Origin: Undibacter mobilis
GTDB lineage: Bacteria > Pseudomonadota > Alphaproteobacteria > Rhizobiales > Xanthobacteraceae
DNA: 64,000 bases
Direction of reading: 5' to 3'
Assembly: GCF_003367195.1 (NCBI RefSeq)
Contig: NZ_QRGO01000002.1
Span: 62,001 to 126,000, forward strand
Notes under the pieces: generated by a model
What the model was told of the DNA's origin: nothing
The model's input: only the letters and a program-made list of their open reading frames with translations
The model's database searches: none
Part shown: positions 42,135 to 50,871 of the stretch, piece after piece
How the letters are laid out: each line of letters opens with the position of its first letter
Position numbering within the stretch: position 1 is the stretch's first letter
Translations under genes and position numbers: made by a program

Positions 42135-42776
42135 ATGGACCATCCGGACCACCAAGACAAAACTGCACTCAACGACCTCTTCGACGACGCCCTCGCACAG
42201 ACCCGCGTCATGCCGCGCCGCCATTTCCTCGCAGCCGGCGCCGGCGCTTTCGCCGCCGCCTATGCCGGCGAGGCGATTGCTGCCCCCGCGCCTGCCGCGG
42301 CTACCGAACAAGACCGCGCCTACATGCGTCAGGCCATCGCGCTGATGCGTAAGGCCGGCGTCGTCGATCGCACTGGCGGCCCGTTCGGCTGCGTCATCGT
42401 ACGCGACGGTCAGATCCTCGCCGCCGAGGGCAACAGCGTGCTGCGCGATAACGATCCTTCCGCGCATGCCGAGGTCAACGCGATCCGCGCGGCGTGCAAG
42501 AAGGTCGGCCAACCGAACATCAAAGGCGCGGTGATGTTCACGAGCTGCGAATGCTGCCCAATGTGCTACGCGACGGCCTATTGGGCGCGCGTCAGCAAGA
42601 TCTATTACGCCGCCGCCTGGACCGACTATGCCGACCTGTTCGACGATTCCAACATCGCGCAGGACATGAAGCGACCCTACGCCAAGCGCACCGTTCAGGT
42701 CGCGCCGCTGTTGCGCAGCGAGGCGCAGCAGGTCTGGCAGGAATTCCGCAAGCTGCCCGATCGCGCCAGGTACTGA
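42135..42776 (+). CDS. Tat-exported nucleoside/guanine deaminase-like protein
   Basis: 213 residues from ATG 42135 (AAGGAAG upstream). A twin-arginine signal MPRRHFLAAGAGAFAAAYAG (R28, R29, F31, L32) suggests folded export to the periplasm. The deaminase domain has HAEVNAI (H111 metal ligand, E113 proton shuttle) and ECCPMC (C141 and C144 metal ligands); the usual proline before the first ligand is replaced by C140. Cytosine/guanine-deaminase fold, but substrate unknown. It ends at a strong terminator facing dctA. Confidence 0.82.
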   Translation: MDHPDHQDKTALNDLFDDALAQTRVMPRRHFLAAGAGAFAAAYAGEAIAAPAPAAATEQDRAYMRQAIALMRKAGVVDRTGGPFGCVIVRDGQILAAEGNSVLRDNDPSAHAEVNAIRAACKKVGQPNIKGAVMFTSCECCPMCYATAYWARVSKIYYAAAWTDYADLFDDSNIAQDMKRPYAKRTVQVAPLLRSEAQQVWQEFRKLPDRARY

Positions 42777-42798
42777 GGCATCTCAGGCTCCAAAAAAT

Positions 42799-42830
42799 GA
42801 AAAGCCCCCGCTCATCGCGGGGGCTTTTTT
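42799..42830. terminator. Bidirectional rho-independent terminator
   Basis: Stem AGCCCCCG (42803-42810) with CGGGGGCT (42818-42825), flanked by an A run on the left and a T run (42825-42830) on the right, so it can stop both the deaminase transcript and the opposite dctA transcript. Confidence 0.9.
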
Positions 42831-42848
42831 ATTGGTCGCGTTGGACGT

Positions 42849-44192
42849 CTAGCTTTGGACCAGCGCCCCGCCCGGCTCCTGGGCTTCGCCCTCCAAAATC
42901 GGATGCGCCATGGCATGGTGCAGCGCCGCCTTGTCGAGTTCGCCCTCGGAGCGGCTGATGACGATGCAGGCGACGCCGTTTCCGATCAGATTGGTAAGCG
43001 CACGGCATTCGCTCATGAACTTGTCGATGCCCAGCAGCAGCGCCAGCGAGCCGATCGGAATATCCGGCACGATGGCGAGCGTCGCCGCCAACGTCACGAA
43101 GCCCGCGCCGGTCACGCCGGACGCGCCCTTCGACGTGATCATGGCAATGCCGAGAATGCCAAGCTCCTGCCAGATGGTCAGGTGCGTGTTGGTCGCCTGC
43201 GCCAGGAACAAGGTGGCCAGCGTCATGTAGATGTTGGTACCGTCGAGGTTGAACGAATAGCCGGTCGGAATGACCAGACCGACGACGGGACGTGAAGCGC
43301 CGAGATGCTCCATCTTCTGGATCATCTGCGGCAGCACGGTTTCAGACGACGACGTACCGAGCACGATCAGCAATTCATCCTTGATGTAGCCGATGAAGCG
43401 GATGATCGAGAAGCCGGCCATGCGCGCGATGGCGCCAAGCACCAGCAGCACGAACAGCAGGCTGGTCAGGTAGAAAGTGCCGATCAGCGCGATGAGCTTG
43501 GTGAGCGAGCCGATGCCATAGGCGCCGATGGTGAAGGCCATGGCGCCGAAAGCGCCGATCGGCGCCACGCGCACCACGATGCGGATGATGCCGAAGAACA
43601 CTTTGGCCGCCTGGTCGATGGCGTTGGCGATCGGCTGGCCGCGCTCGCCGAGTGCAGCGATCGCGAAGCCCGACAGAATCGACACCAGCAGCACCTGCAG
43701 CAGGTCGCCGCGCGCCAGCGCACCGACATAGCTGTCCGGAATGATCGCCAGCAAATGCGCGACGATGCCGTCTTCCTTGGCTTTCGTCACATACGTCGCG
43801 ACCGACTTCATATCGAGCGAAGCCGGATCGATATTGAAGCCGGCGCCGGGCTGCAGCAATTCGCCGACGATGAGGCCGATGGCGAGCGCCAGGGTCGACA
43901 CGATTTCGAAATACAGCAATGTCTTGACGCCGACGCGGCCGACGCGCCGAAGATCGCCCATCGACGAGATGCCGTGCACCACGGTGCAGAAAATGACCGG
44001 CGCGATCATCATCTTGATCAAGGCGATGAAGCCATCGCCGAACGGCTTCATCGCCTTGCCGAGATCGGGCCAGAAATGGCCAAGCGCGATGCCGATTGCG
44101 ATGGCGATCAGAACCTGGATGTAGAGAATGCGGTACCATGGGTTACGTGGACGCGCGGCTGTGGCCGGCGCCGGAATGGCAATTTGCGACAT
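42849..44192 (-). CDS. dctA: C4-dicarboxylate transporter DctA
   Basis: Proton- or sodium-coupled symporter for succinate, fumarate and malate of the DAACS/glutamate-carrier fold. 447 residues from ATG 44192 ([20 protein letters not shown]). Hairpin and transport motifs [10 protein letters not shown] and [20 protein letters not shown] are intact. No DctB/DctD sensor pair or obvious sigma-54 promoter is present. It lies on the same strand 204 bp after the ion-channel gene. Confidence 0.94.
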   Translation of the reverse strand: MSQIAIPAPATAARPRNPWYRILYIQVLIAIAIGIALGHFWPDLGKAMKPFGDGFIALIKMMIAPVIFCTVVHGISSMGDLRRVGRVGVKTLLYFEIVSTLALAIGLIVGELLQPGAGFNIDPASLDMKSVATYVTKAKEDGIVAHLLAIIPDSYVGALARGDLLQVLLVSILSGFAIAALGERGQPIANAIDQAAKVFFGIIRIVVRVAPIGAFGAMAFTIGAYGIGSLTKLIALIGTFYLTSLLFVLLVLGAIARMAGFSIIRFIGYIKDELLIVLGTSSSETVLPQMIQKMEHLGASRPVVGLVIPTGYSFNLDGTNIYMTLATLFLAQATNTHLTIWQELGILGIAMITSKGASGVTGAGFVTLAATLAIVPDIPIGSLALLLGIDKFMSECRALTNLIGNGVACIVISRSEGELDKAALHHAMAHPILEGEAQEPGGALVQS

Positions 44193-44396
44193 GTTGCTTC
44201 TTCTTGCTCGAAGGGACGTTTCGCCGACGGCATAGGCCCAAGCATCGGATCGTCGCAAGCAATCCAAAAGGATGAGACCTTCACATCCGCTTGAAGAAGA
44301 TGGAGAAAATCGACCTTGGTCACACTCGACCAAAGGCGTAGTAAATGGGGTCAGGCCATTGGCTGATGGCGGAAATCGATGCCGCGCGTCAGGCGC

Positions 44397-45467
44397 TCAG
44401 GCCGGCAAGGCACGCATCGTCGCGCCGATGCAGACGATGGCCATGATCGCCGGAAGCGCCCAGCGCAGATGCCTCTGCAGGGCCAGCCAGGCCGCAACAT
44501 GACCGCGCTCTGCCGCGATCAGCCGCGACAGCACGACGTCCGACAGCAGGACGACGATCAGATAGAAATAGCCCAGCGATATGATCTGCGCGACCGGCGT
44601 ATTGAGCGAGATAGCGCCCGGAAAACTCGCCTCGAACGTGAAGCTGAGTGCGGCAAGCGCCAGCATCGACGAGAAGATTTGCGTGCCCTTCTCCTTGCCG
44701 GTCAATTCCGGCGTCCACAGGATGAAGATCGACACCGTGAGCACTGCGAGGATCGGCACGAAGATGCGCAGGATGTATTGCTCGGAATGGCGCAACACCT
44801 GAACGGTTGCGTTGAGCCGCGAATAGAAACGCGCGTTCCAGCCGACCGCTTCCTCGTTGGCAAAACGCGGCCGTTCCGCTTTCCAGTCGGCAACCGACAG
44901 CGTGTTCTCGACGTCCGACAGCTTGCGATCTTCTTCGGTTGCCAGCAGAATCGCTTCCTGCTTGGCGTAACGCGGCAGCGACATCGACAAGGTCAGGTTC
45001 TGGCGGTCAAATGGAAAGGCCGCAAGGTTCATGGCGAAGCGGAAATCGCTTTCGTAACGCTCGATCAGCGTGACATCGCCATCTGAATGGACAGACACCG
45101 CCATGGTGCGGGACGTCTTATCGCCAGTCTGGTTGTCGACCGCGAGCTGCGGCGTCCAGATGGTTTTGAGATAGGCGTCGGCGTCCGGCCCGACATAATC
45201 GGCGCGTGCAAAGCCGCGCGCGATCGGATCGAAACGCAGCCGACTGTCGGTCCAGCGCTGCGTCACCTCGATGGACAGGCGGCCCTGCCCCGCAACTTCC
45301 GCGATCCTGAGAATGTTGAGCACGCGCAACGCGACGCGCACGCGCACCGGCAATTCGCCGGGCGGCAGCGCTGTCACCGCCGTCATCGACGGCGTATCGG
45401 CCGCCTTCGCCGGCAGCGTGGCAATGGCTGCCGCGAGCAAGAGAAGAACTGCGAGCAGCCGCCTCAC
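44397..45467 (-). CDS. Prokaryotic pentameric ligand-gated ion channel (GLIC/Cys-loop superfamily)
   Basis: 356 residues. Signal peptide 1-23 (IATLPAKA), then the extracellular ligand-binding domain with the family hallmarks WTDSRLRFDP (72-81), IWTPQL (103-108), DGDVTLIERY and the Cys-loop-equivalent AAFPFDRQNL (149-158), which has proline but no cysteines, as in bacterial members. Four membrane helices follow: M1 YILRIFVPILAVLTVSIF (231-248), M2 about 260-280, M3 about 293-314, M4 about 335-353. Aligning M2 with GLIC and nicotinic receptors from memory puts E259 at -1', K260 at 0', T262 at 2', S266 at 6' and L269 at 9', suggesting a cation pore. Start is GTG 45467, overlapping the sensor gene's stop as GTGA. 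Confidence 0.88.
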   Translation of the reverse strand: MRRLLAVLLLLAAAIATLPAKAADTPSMTAVTALPPGELPVRVRVALRVLNILRIAEVAGQGRLSIEVTQRWTDSRLRFDPIARGFARADYVGPDADAYLKTIWTPQLAVDNQTGDKTSRTMAVSVHSDGDVTLIERYESDFRFAMNLAAFPFDRQNLTLSMSLPRYAKQEAILLATEEDRKLSDVENTLSVADWKAERPRFANEEAVGWNARFYSRLNATVQVLRHSEQYILRIFVPILAVLTVSIFILWTPELTGKEKGTQIFSSMLALAALSFTFEASFPGAISLNTPVAQIISLGYFYLIVVLLSDVVLSRLIAAERGHVAAWLALQRHLRWALPAIMAIVCIGATMRALPA

Positions 45468-46471
45468 TTCGACGCCTCGCGCCGCGTAATGGCGAACTGG
45501 AACAGCACGACGAAAACCAGAAAGGCAAGAATACCGCCGCACAAAGCGGTCACCCACAGTTCGATGCGGGTTCGCGCCAGACCCGCGAGCGGATCGTCTT
45601 TCAGCGCAATGATGAGGCCGACCAGCCGGCCGCTGAAGTCGACCAGCGGTTCGATCGAAGTGCTATAGTTGCGGCCATCGAGACGCACGGTGCCGATTTC
45701 GAGATCGCGCACCGGCGACACACGCTCCTGCTTGAGAAAGCGCGTGAACAGATCGGAGTCGGTCGACACCGCGAGCGCCAGATCGCCGAACCGCGGCAGC
45801 TTGTCGTCAATCTTCACGCCGCTCATCGACGGCACGATCACCACGGCGGCGTCGGCATTGGCTGAGGCCTTCACCATTTCGAGGATCGGCTGGATCGCGA
45901 CGCCGGCCTCGGCTGTGCCGACAAAACGCCCCTCGTAATTGATCACCGCAATACCGCGCATGCCGATGCCGGCGATGCCGATTTCCACACCGGTCTGCGG
46001 CTGGCGGCTGCGGTTGGCCGCAACCACCATCGAGCGGAAGGCCGAAATGTCGTCGTCAAACTGCTCCGGGCGGTGCATGCGCAGGAAATAGTGAAGGTCC
46101 TCGGAGTGATAGCCGAAGATCTCGATGCCGGCGTTGTTCTTGACGTAGTCGAACACCGGCGCGGACACCCGCCGCAACATATCGCGGTCGCGAGCAGCCA
46201 TCGCTCGCCCAACCTGGTCGCGGCGGGCCGTTGTCTCCGCCAGCGCCTGCGCCAGCTTGCCGGCCTGGTCGAATGCCGAATCCAGCGCGCCGCTGACCAG
46301 CTTCATCTGGGCGATGCGGTCTCGGTGCGCCGTCTCCTGCATCGCGTTGCGCTGAACCGCCATCATTGCGGCGAGCGTCGCCGCCAGAACGGCAGCCATC
46401 GCGAGCGAATACCAAATGGAGGCAACGAAAAATCGCGGGCGGACGGCGCCCTGCTCAGACTGTAACGGCAC
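45464..46471 (-). CDS. Periplasmic double-Cache-like sensor protein with no output domain
   Basis: 335 residues. One membrane helix near the N-terminus (about 16-38), a periplasmic region of about 265 residues, a second helix (about 306-327), then only eight cytoplasmic residues (ITRREASK). The periplasmic part resembles double-Cache domains of chemoreceptors and cyclases: GIEIFGYHSEDLHYFLRMH, QFDDDISAFRSMV, GVEIGIAGIGMRGIAVI and FVGTAEAGVAI. With no kinase, cyclase or methyl-accepting domain, its signal must pass through the membrane or periplasm. Start is GTG 46471. Its stop overlaps the channel start by 4 bp, so the two are co-translated. Confidence 0.8.
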   Translation of the reverse strand: MPLQSEQGAVRPRFFVASIWYSLAMAAVLAATLAAMMAVQRNAMQETAHRDRIAQMKLVSGALDSAFDQAGKLAQALAETTARRDQVGRAMAARDRDMLRRVSAPVFDYVKNNAGIEIFGYHSEDLHYFLRMHRPEQFDDDISAFRSMVVAANRSRQPQTGVEIGIAGIGMRGIAVINYEGRFVGTAEAGVAIQPILEMVKASANADAAVVIVPSMSGVKIDDKLPRFGDLALAVSTDSDLFTRFLKQERVSPVRDLEIGTVRLDGRNYSTSIEPLVDFSGRLVGLIIALKDDPLAGLARTRIELWVTALCGGILAFLVFVVLFQFAITRREASK

Positions 46472-46586
46472 GGAAATTCCAGGAAGACGAATGCGGGAGC
46501 AATGCTACGTGCCCGAGGGCCGGGGCGGCGTCAAGAAGCGACGGTGAGCAACGTGACGCCCGACACGCGCGTGAGTTGACGAGCCA

Positions 46587-47144
46587 CTACAACATGCCAG
46601 GACGGAAGTAGCGGCGCAGACTTATCGAGCGGCCCGATACCATGAACTGGCCGTCACCGCGATAATGAATGGTCTTGGGATATTTTGGTGCGCGCGGCGC
46701 ATGCGCTTTCACCACCTCGAAGACGAAGAAATTATAGCGATCGATCAGCCGGCCGTCGTGCAACTTGCATTCAAGACTGGCGTGACACTCGGCAATCAGC
46801 GGTGCCTTCACCTCGCTCGCCGCTGCCGCCGTGAGTTTGAATGCCGCAAATTTGTCGGTGTCGACGCCGGAGCAATTGCCGATCTTGGCCACCACCGGCG
46901 CAAGATCGAACGTCGGTACATTGATCACGCATTGTCTGGAGCGGCGGATCAGCTCGAACGAATGATTGCCGCTGGCGATGACACAGCCGACCAGCGCGGG
47001 CGCGAATTCCATGACCGTATGCCAGCCCATTGTCATGATGTTGCGCTCTGCCTTGTGGGCCGAAGACACCAGCACCACCGGGCCCGGCTCGAGAAAGCGG
47101 CGGATCTCCTCCACCGGGAAATCCGTCTTCCGGATTGGCTTCAT
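46587..47144 (-). CDS. Flavin reductase family protein
   Basis: 185 residues starting MKPIRKTDFPVEEIRRFLEP, with the FMN-binding split-barrel pattern PVVLVSSAHKAERNIMTMGW and GCVIASGNHSFELIRRSRQC. Such proteins reduce flavin or act as small flavoenzymes; the substrate is unknown. It lies 115 bp upstream of the Cache gene on the same strand and may share its transcript. It diverges from yeiH. Confidence 0.85.
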   Translation of the reverse strand: MKPIRKTDFPVEEIRRFLEPGPVVLVSSAHKAERNIMTMGWHTVMEFAPALVGCVIASGNHSFELIRRSRQCVINVPTFDLAPVVAKIGNCSGVDTDKFAAFKLTAAAASEVKAPLIAECHASLECKLHDGRLIDRYNFFVFEVVKAHAPRAPKYPKTIHYRGDGQFMVSGRSISLRRYFRPGML

Positions 47145-47181
47145 GGCTGACCTCCTGCACGGCCGTTTGGCGGCGCTTTTC

Positions 47182-47232
47182 GTTCGTTTAATTCGAACAT
47201 TTTATGTTATATAATCAATTGGATCGAACATT
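47182..47232. promoter_or_regulatory. yeiH promoter region with repeated TCGAACATT boxes
   Basis: The 9-mer TCGAACATT occurs at 47193-47201 and again at 47224-47232, 31 bp apart (three helical turns), on either side of a TATAAT -10-like hexamer (47210-47215). GTTCG-N7-CGAAC (47182-47198) overlaps the first copy. A candidate operator for the downstream LysR regulator, or for flavin reductase control. Confidence 0.45.
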
Positions 47233-47288
47233 CGGATCGGCTCATGATCGGCGCATTCCCGCTCGAATTGAACTCCGGAAATGCCCTG

Positions 47289-48329
47289 ATGACCGCCGTT
47301 GTCCCTGATTCCGCCATTTCGGCCGCCGCCCGTCTGCGCGCCGGCCTGATCGCCACCCTGCCCGGCCTCGCTTTGACCTTTGCCATTGCCGCCGCAGCCT
47401 TCGGCCTGCGGCTGATCCCCGGCATCTCGGTCCTCAGCCCGATGATCCTCGCCATCCTCATCGGCATCGCCTTTCACAACGTCGTCGGCACGCCGGCGCG
47501 CGCAAAAGCCGGCATCACCTTCTCTTTGCGCCGCATTTTGCGCTTCGCCATCATCCTGCTCGGCCTGCAACTGACCGCCGCGCAGGTCGCAGAGGTCGGC
47601 GCCAGCGGTGTAGCCTTGATCGTCGTAACGCTGGTGGCAACGTTCACGTTCACCAAGTGGTTCGGCGCGCTGATCGGTGTCGATGGCAAGCTTTCCGAAC
47701 TGATTGCCGCCGGCACCTCGATCTGCGGCGCCTCCGCGGTGATCGCCACCAATACGGTGACCCAGGGGCCCGACGAGGACGTCGCCTATGCGGTCGCTTG
47801 CGTCACCGTGTTCGGCTCGATCGCGATGTTTGTGTATCCGCTGCTGCCCGGCCTGTTGCATCTTACGCCGCATGAATACGGCCTGTGGAGCGGCGCCTCG
47901 ATCCACGAAATCGCGCAGGTGGTCGCCGCCGCCTATCAGGATGGCGAACAGGCCGGATATTTCGGCACCATCGCCAAACTGTCGCGCGTCATCCTGCTGG
48001 CGCCGCTGGTCATCGCGCTTGGCGTGATCGCCAGCCGGCGGATGGGCGCGAATACCAGCGCCGGCAAAGCGCCGCCGTTGCCGTGGTTCGTCTTCGGCTT
48101 CATCGCCCTGATCATTGTGAACAGTGCGGTCACCATCCCGGCCGCAATGAAGGATATCATCGTGCCGGCCACCGCATTCCTGCTGTCGGTCGCGCTGGCG
48201 GCCATGGGACTCGAGACCGACATCGCCAAGCTGAAACGCAAAGGCCTGCGTCCGCTGCTGCTGGGCCTCGCCGCTTCGCTATTCATTTCGGCCCTGAGCC
48301 TGATCCTCATCAAACTCGTTTACGCCTAG
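47289..48329 (+). CDS. YeiH/YadS-type putative sulfate exporter family protein
   Basis: 346 residues from ATG 47289, close to the E. coli YeiH length; an in-frame ATG at 47244 would add 15 residues. About ten membrane helices; conserved [17 protein letters not shown] and [13 protein letters not shown] match the UPF0324/YeiH family. Transport of sulfur oxyanions is suggested for relatives but unproven. The next gene is a LysR regulator 17 bp downstream, unlike E. coli where yeiE and yeiH diverge. Confidence 0.85.
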   Translation: MTAVVPDSAISAAARLRAGLIATLPGLALTFAIAAAAFGLRLIPGISVLSPMILAILIGIAFHNVVGTPARAKAGITFSLRRILRFAIILLGLQLTAAQVAEVGASGVALIVVTLVATFTFTKWFGALIGVDGKLSELIAAGTSICGASAVIATNTVTQGPDEDVAYAVACVTVFGSIAMFVYPLLPGLLHLTPHEYGLWSGASIHEIAQVVAAAYQDGEQAGYFGTIAKLSRVILLAPLVIALGVIASRRMGANTSAGKAPPLPWFVFGFIALIIVNSAVTIPAAMKDIIVPATAFLLSVALAAMGLETDIAKLKRKGLRPLLLGLAASLFISALSLILIKLVYA

Positions 48330-48346
48330 GACATGAGCGCGACCGC

Positions 48347-49291
48347 ATGAGCATGACGCTGGAACAATTGCGCATCTTCGCTGCGGTCGCCGAGCGCGAA
48401 CATGTCACACAGGCCGCGCGCGCACTCAACCTCACCCAGTCGGCAGTCAGCGCCGCGGTGAGCGCGCTGGAAGCACGCTACGGCGTCCGACTGTTCGATC
48501 GCGTCGGCCGGCGGATCGAGCTCACCGAAAGCGGCCGACTGTTCCTCACCGAGGCGCGCGCGGTGCTGGCGCGCGCCGCCGCGGCCGAGACCGTACTCAC
48601 CGATCTTGCCGGCCTCAAGCGCGGCTCGCTCAGCCTCGCCGCCAGCCAGACCGTCGCGAGCTACTGGCTGCCGCCTTTGATGGCACGGTATCGCGAAAAA
48701 TATCCCGGCATCGCCCTCTCCCTCATCGTCGGCAACACCGAAACGGTCGCCGCCATGGTGCGCGAGGGCACGGTCGATCTCGGCTTTGTCGAAGGTGAGA
48801 TTGACGAGCCGGCGCTGACCGCGATTCCGGTAGCCGACGACCAGCTCATCGTCGTCACTCGTGCCGACAGGGCGATGGAACATCGCCAGCCAAAAAACCG
48901 CCAGCCTCTAGGCGCCGTCGATCTCAAGGCCATGCGCTGGGTGTTTCGCGAGCGCGGCTCGGCGACACGGTCAATCTTCGAGGATGCGCTCGCCGTACTC
49001 GGCGTCGATCCCGACACTCTCGATATCGTGCTCGAATTGCCGAGCAACGAAGCGGTACGCGCCGCCGTCGAGCACGGCGCTGGCGCCGCAGCCTTGTCGA
49101 AGCTGGCCGTCAGCGACGCGCTGGCCTCAGGCGCGCTGACTGCGCTGAACTTTGTCTTGCCCAAGCGGCAGTTCTACGCCGTACGCCACCGCGAGCGCTG
49201 GGTCAGCCAGGCCGAACGCGAATTACTCACGATGGCGGCGGACGGCCGCGAAACGCCGCTCCCGCTCGCTTCAAAGCGCAAGAGTCGCTGA
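48347..49291 (+). CDS. LysR family transcriptional regulator (CysB/YeiE-like)
   Basis: 314 residues. Winged-helix N-terminus MSMTLEQLRIFAAVAEREHV with the recognition helix LTQSAVSAAVSALEARYG, then a periplasmic-binding-like effector domain (TVASYWLPPLMARYREKYPG). Its place directly after the YeiH-type exporter suggests it regulates that gene, as YeiE does in enterobacteria. It converges on the arsC-like gene with only 3 bp between stop codons. Confidence 0.9.
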   Translation: MSMTLEQLRIFAAVAEREHVTQAARALNLTQSAVSAAVSALEARYGVRLFDRVGRRIELTESGRLFLTEARAVLARAAAAETVLTDLAGLKRGSLSLAASQTVASYWLPPLMARYREKYPGIALSLIVGNTETVAAMVREGTVDLGFVEGEIDEPALTAIPVADDQLIVVTRADRAMEHRQPKNRQPLGAVDLKAMRWVFRERGSATRSIFEDALAVLGVDPDTLDIVLELPSNEAVRAAVEHGAGAAALSKLAVSDALASGALTALNFVLPKRQFYAVRHRERWVSQAERELLTMAADGRETPLPLASKRKSR

Positions 49292-49294
49292 GCC

Positions 49295-49645
49295 TCAGCC
49301 GCCAACCTTGGCGTAGTCCTCCGGCTTGAAGCCGACCAGGATCTTGCCGCCACCGATCTCCAGCACCGGACGCTTGATCATCGACGGCTGCGCCAGCATC
49401 AGTTTGATGGCCTTGGCTTCGGTGAGCCCTTCCTTGTCTTGCTCGGGCAGCTTCTTGAAAGTGGTGCCGGCCTTGTTGAGCAAGGTCTCCCAGCCGACCT
49501 TCTTCGCCCAGGCAGCAAGCTTGTCCTTGTCGATGCCCGCCGTCTTGTAGTCGTGGAAAGCGTAGTCGACGCCCTTTTTGTCGAGAAAGGCGCGCGCCTT
49601 CTTCATCGTGTCGCAGTTCTTGATGCCGTAAATGGTGATGGGCAT
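49295..49645 (-). CDS. ArsC/Spx-family small thioredoxin-fold protein (YffB-like)
   Basis: 116 residues from ATG 49645 (MPITIYGIKNCDTMKKARAF). One cysteine (C11) in KNCDTMKKA, as in YffB and single-Cys ArsC-like reductases; C-terminal PSMIKRPVLEIGGGKILVGF is the family signature. It may act in glutathione-dependent reduction. It reads in the same direction as, and 198 bp after, the alpha/beta hydrolase. Confidence 0.9.
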   Translation of the reverse strand: MPITIYGIKNCDTMKKARAFLDKKGVDYAFHDYKTAGIDKDKLAAWAKKVGWETLLNKAGTTFKKLPEQDKEGLTEAKAIKLMLAQPSMIKRPVLEIGGGKILVGFKPEDYAKVGG

Positions 49646-49843
49646 GGTCGGAGCACGCTCTCGATGTCTGCTTTGGTTCTTGACGAAGAGTAGCTTGCAC
49701 GCGTGCTGGTTGGCCACATCATAAGCGAAGCTGTCAAAAGGAATTTGCGCCCGGGACACGATCTGTAGCGGAGACCCGCGTCGCGCGCCGGAGAAAGAGA
49801 CGCCCGCGTGCGGCGGGTGTCTCCCTTTGTCGAGCATTGGACG

Positions 49844-50698
49844 TCAGGCCTTGAAGAACGCCAGCAGGTCCTTGTTGATGACGTCGGCGTGCGTCGTCGC
49901 CATGCCGTGCGGGAAACCCTTGTAGGTCTTGAGCTCGCCCTTCTTCAGCAACTTGACCGCAAGCAAGGCCGAGTCGGCGATCGGCACGATCTGGTCGTCT
50001 TCGCCATGCATCACCAAGGTCGGCACCTCAATTTTCTTGAGGTCGTCGGTGAAGTCGGTTTCCGAGAAGGCCTTGATACAGTCGTAATGCGCCTTGGCGC
50101 CACCCATCATGCCCTGCCGCCACCAGTTGTCGATCACTCCCTGCGACACCACTGCGCCCGGACGGTTGAAGCCGTAGAACGGGCCGGCCGGAACGTCGCG
50201 GAAAAATTGCGCGCGGTTGCTCGCGGTCGCGGCGCGGAAACCGTCGAACACTTCGAGCGGCAAGCCGCCCGGATTGGCGGCGGTCTTGAGCATGATCGGC
50301 GGCACGGCGCCGAGCAGCGCGGCCTTGGCGACGCGGCCATTGCCGCCGTACTGCGCGACGTAACGCGCGACTTCGCCGCCTCCGGTCGAATGGCCGACAT
50401 GGATGGCGTTCTTCAGGCCCAGATGCGCGGCCAGCGCGTCGACGTCGGCGGCATAGGTGTCCATTTCATTGCCGGTGTCGGTCTGGCTGGAGCGGCCGTG
50501 GCCGCGGCGGTCGTGGGCGATGACGCGATAGCCTTCGCCGAGGAAAAACAGCACCTGGGCGTCCCAGTCGTCGGCGCTCAGCGGCCAACCGTGGTGGAAC
50601 ACGATCGGCTGCGCCGTCTTCGAGCCCCAGTCCTTGTAGAAGATCCGCGCGCCGTCCTTGATGGTTATGAAGCCGCCGCCCGCATTGGTCTCGCTCAT
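49844..50698 (-). CDS. Alpha/beta hydrolase (non-heme chloroperoxidase-like)
   Basis: 284 residues from ATG 50698 with GGAGAG upstream. Catalytic triad visible: S104 in VGHSTGGGE, Asp in HGEDDQIVP and His in GFPHGM. The oxyanion region [12 protein letters not shown] and DRRGHGRS match the chloroperoxidase/esterase group that can perhydrolyse acids. It diverges from an OhrR-type MarR regulator, with two operator copies between them, so peroxide-inducible expression is inferred. Confidence 0.9.
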   Translation of the reverse strand: MSETNAGGGFITIKDGARIFYKDWGSKTAQPIVFHHGWPLSADDWDAQVLFFLGEGYRVIAHDRRGHGRSSQTDTGNEMDTYAADVDALAAHLGLKNAIHVGHSTGGGEVARYVAQYGGNGRVAKAALLGAVPPIMLKTAANPGGLPLEVFDGFRAATASNRAQFFRDVPAGPFYGFNRPGAVVSQGVIDNWWRQGMMGGAKAHYDCIKAFSETDFTDDLKKIEVPTLVMHGEDDQIVPIADSALLAVKLLKKGELKTYKGFPHGMATTHADVINKDLLAFFKA

Positions 50699-50729
50699 AA
50701 CACTCTCCATTTTTGTTTGGCGATATTCA

Positions 50730-50795
50730 TTATCGCGATATCTTTTTCTAGCGCGCATCGCCGCACCAGTCAAGATAATATTTATCGCGATATCT
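50730..50795. promoter_or_regulatory. Two MarR-type operator boxes
   Basis: The 14-mer TTATCGCGATATCT occurs exactly at 50730-50743 and 50782-50795. Each contains the perfect palindrome TATCGCGATA (50731-50740 and 50783-50792). The 52-bp spacing is five helical turns. They lie between the divergent hydrolase and MarR genes, where a shared repressor would act. Confidence 0.75.
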
Positions 50796-50871
50796 ATTTG
50801 CGCGGAGCCACAGACTGTCATACCTTCGTCGCAAGCGGCCGCTCCGCGCCGCGCAAAGGGAACCGCCGGCC

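Noticed and set aside
44193..44396. Sigma-54 promoter for dctA
   Set aside because: GG and GC elements near TTGGATTGCTTGC do not have the required 10-bp spacing, and no DctD-like activator gene is nearby.
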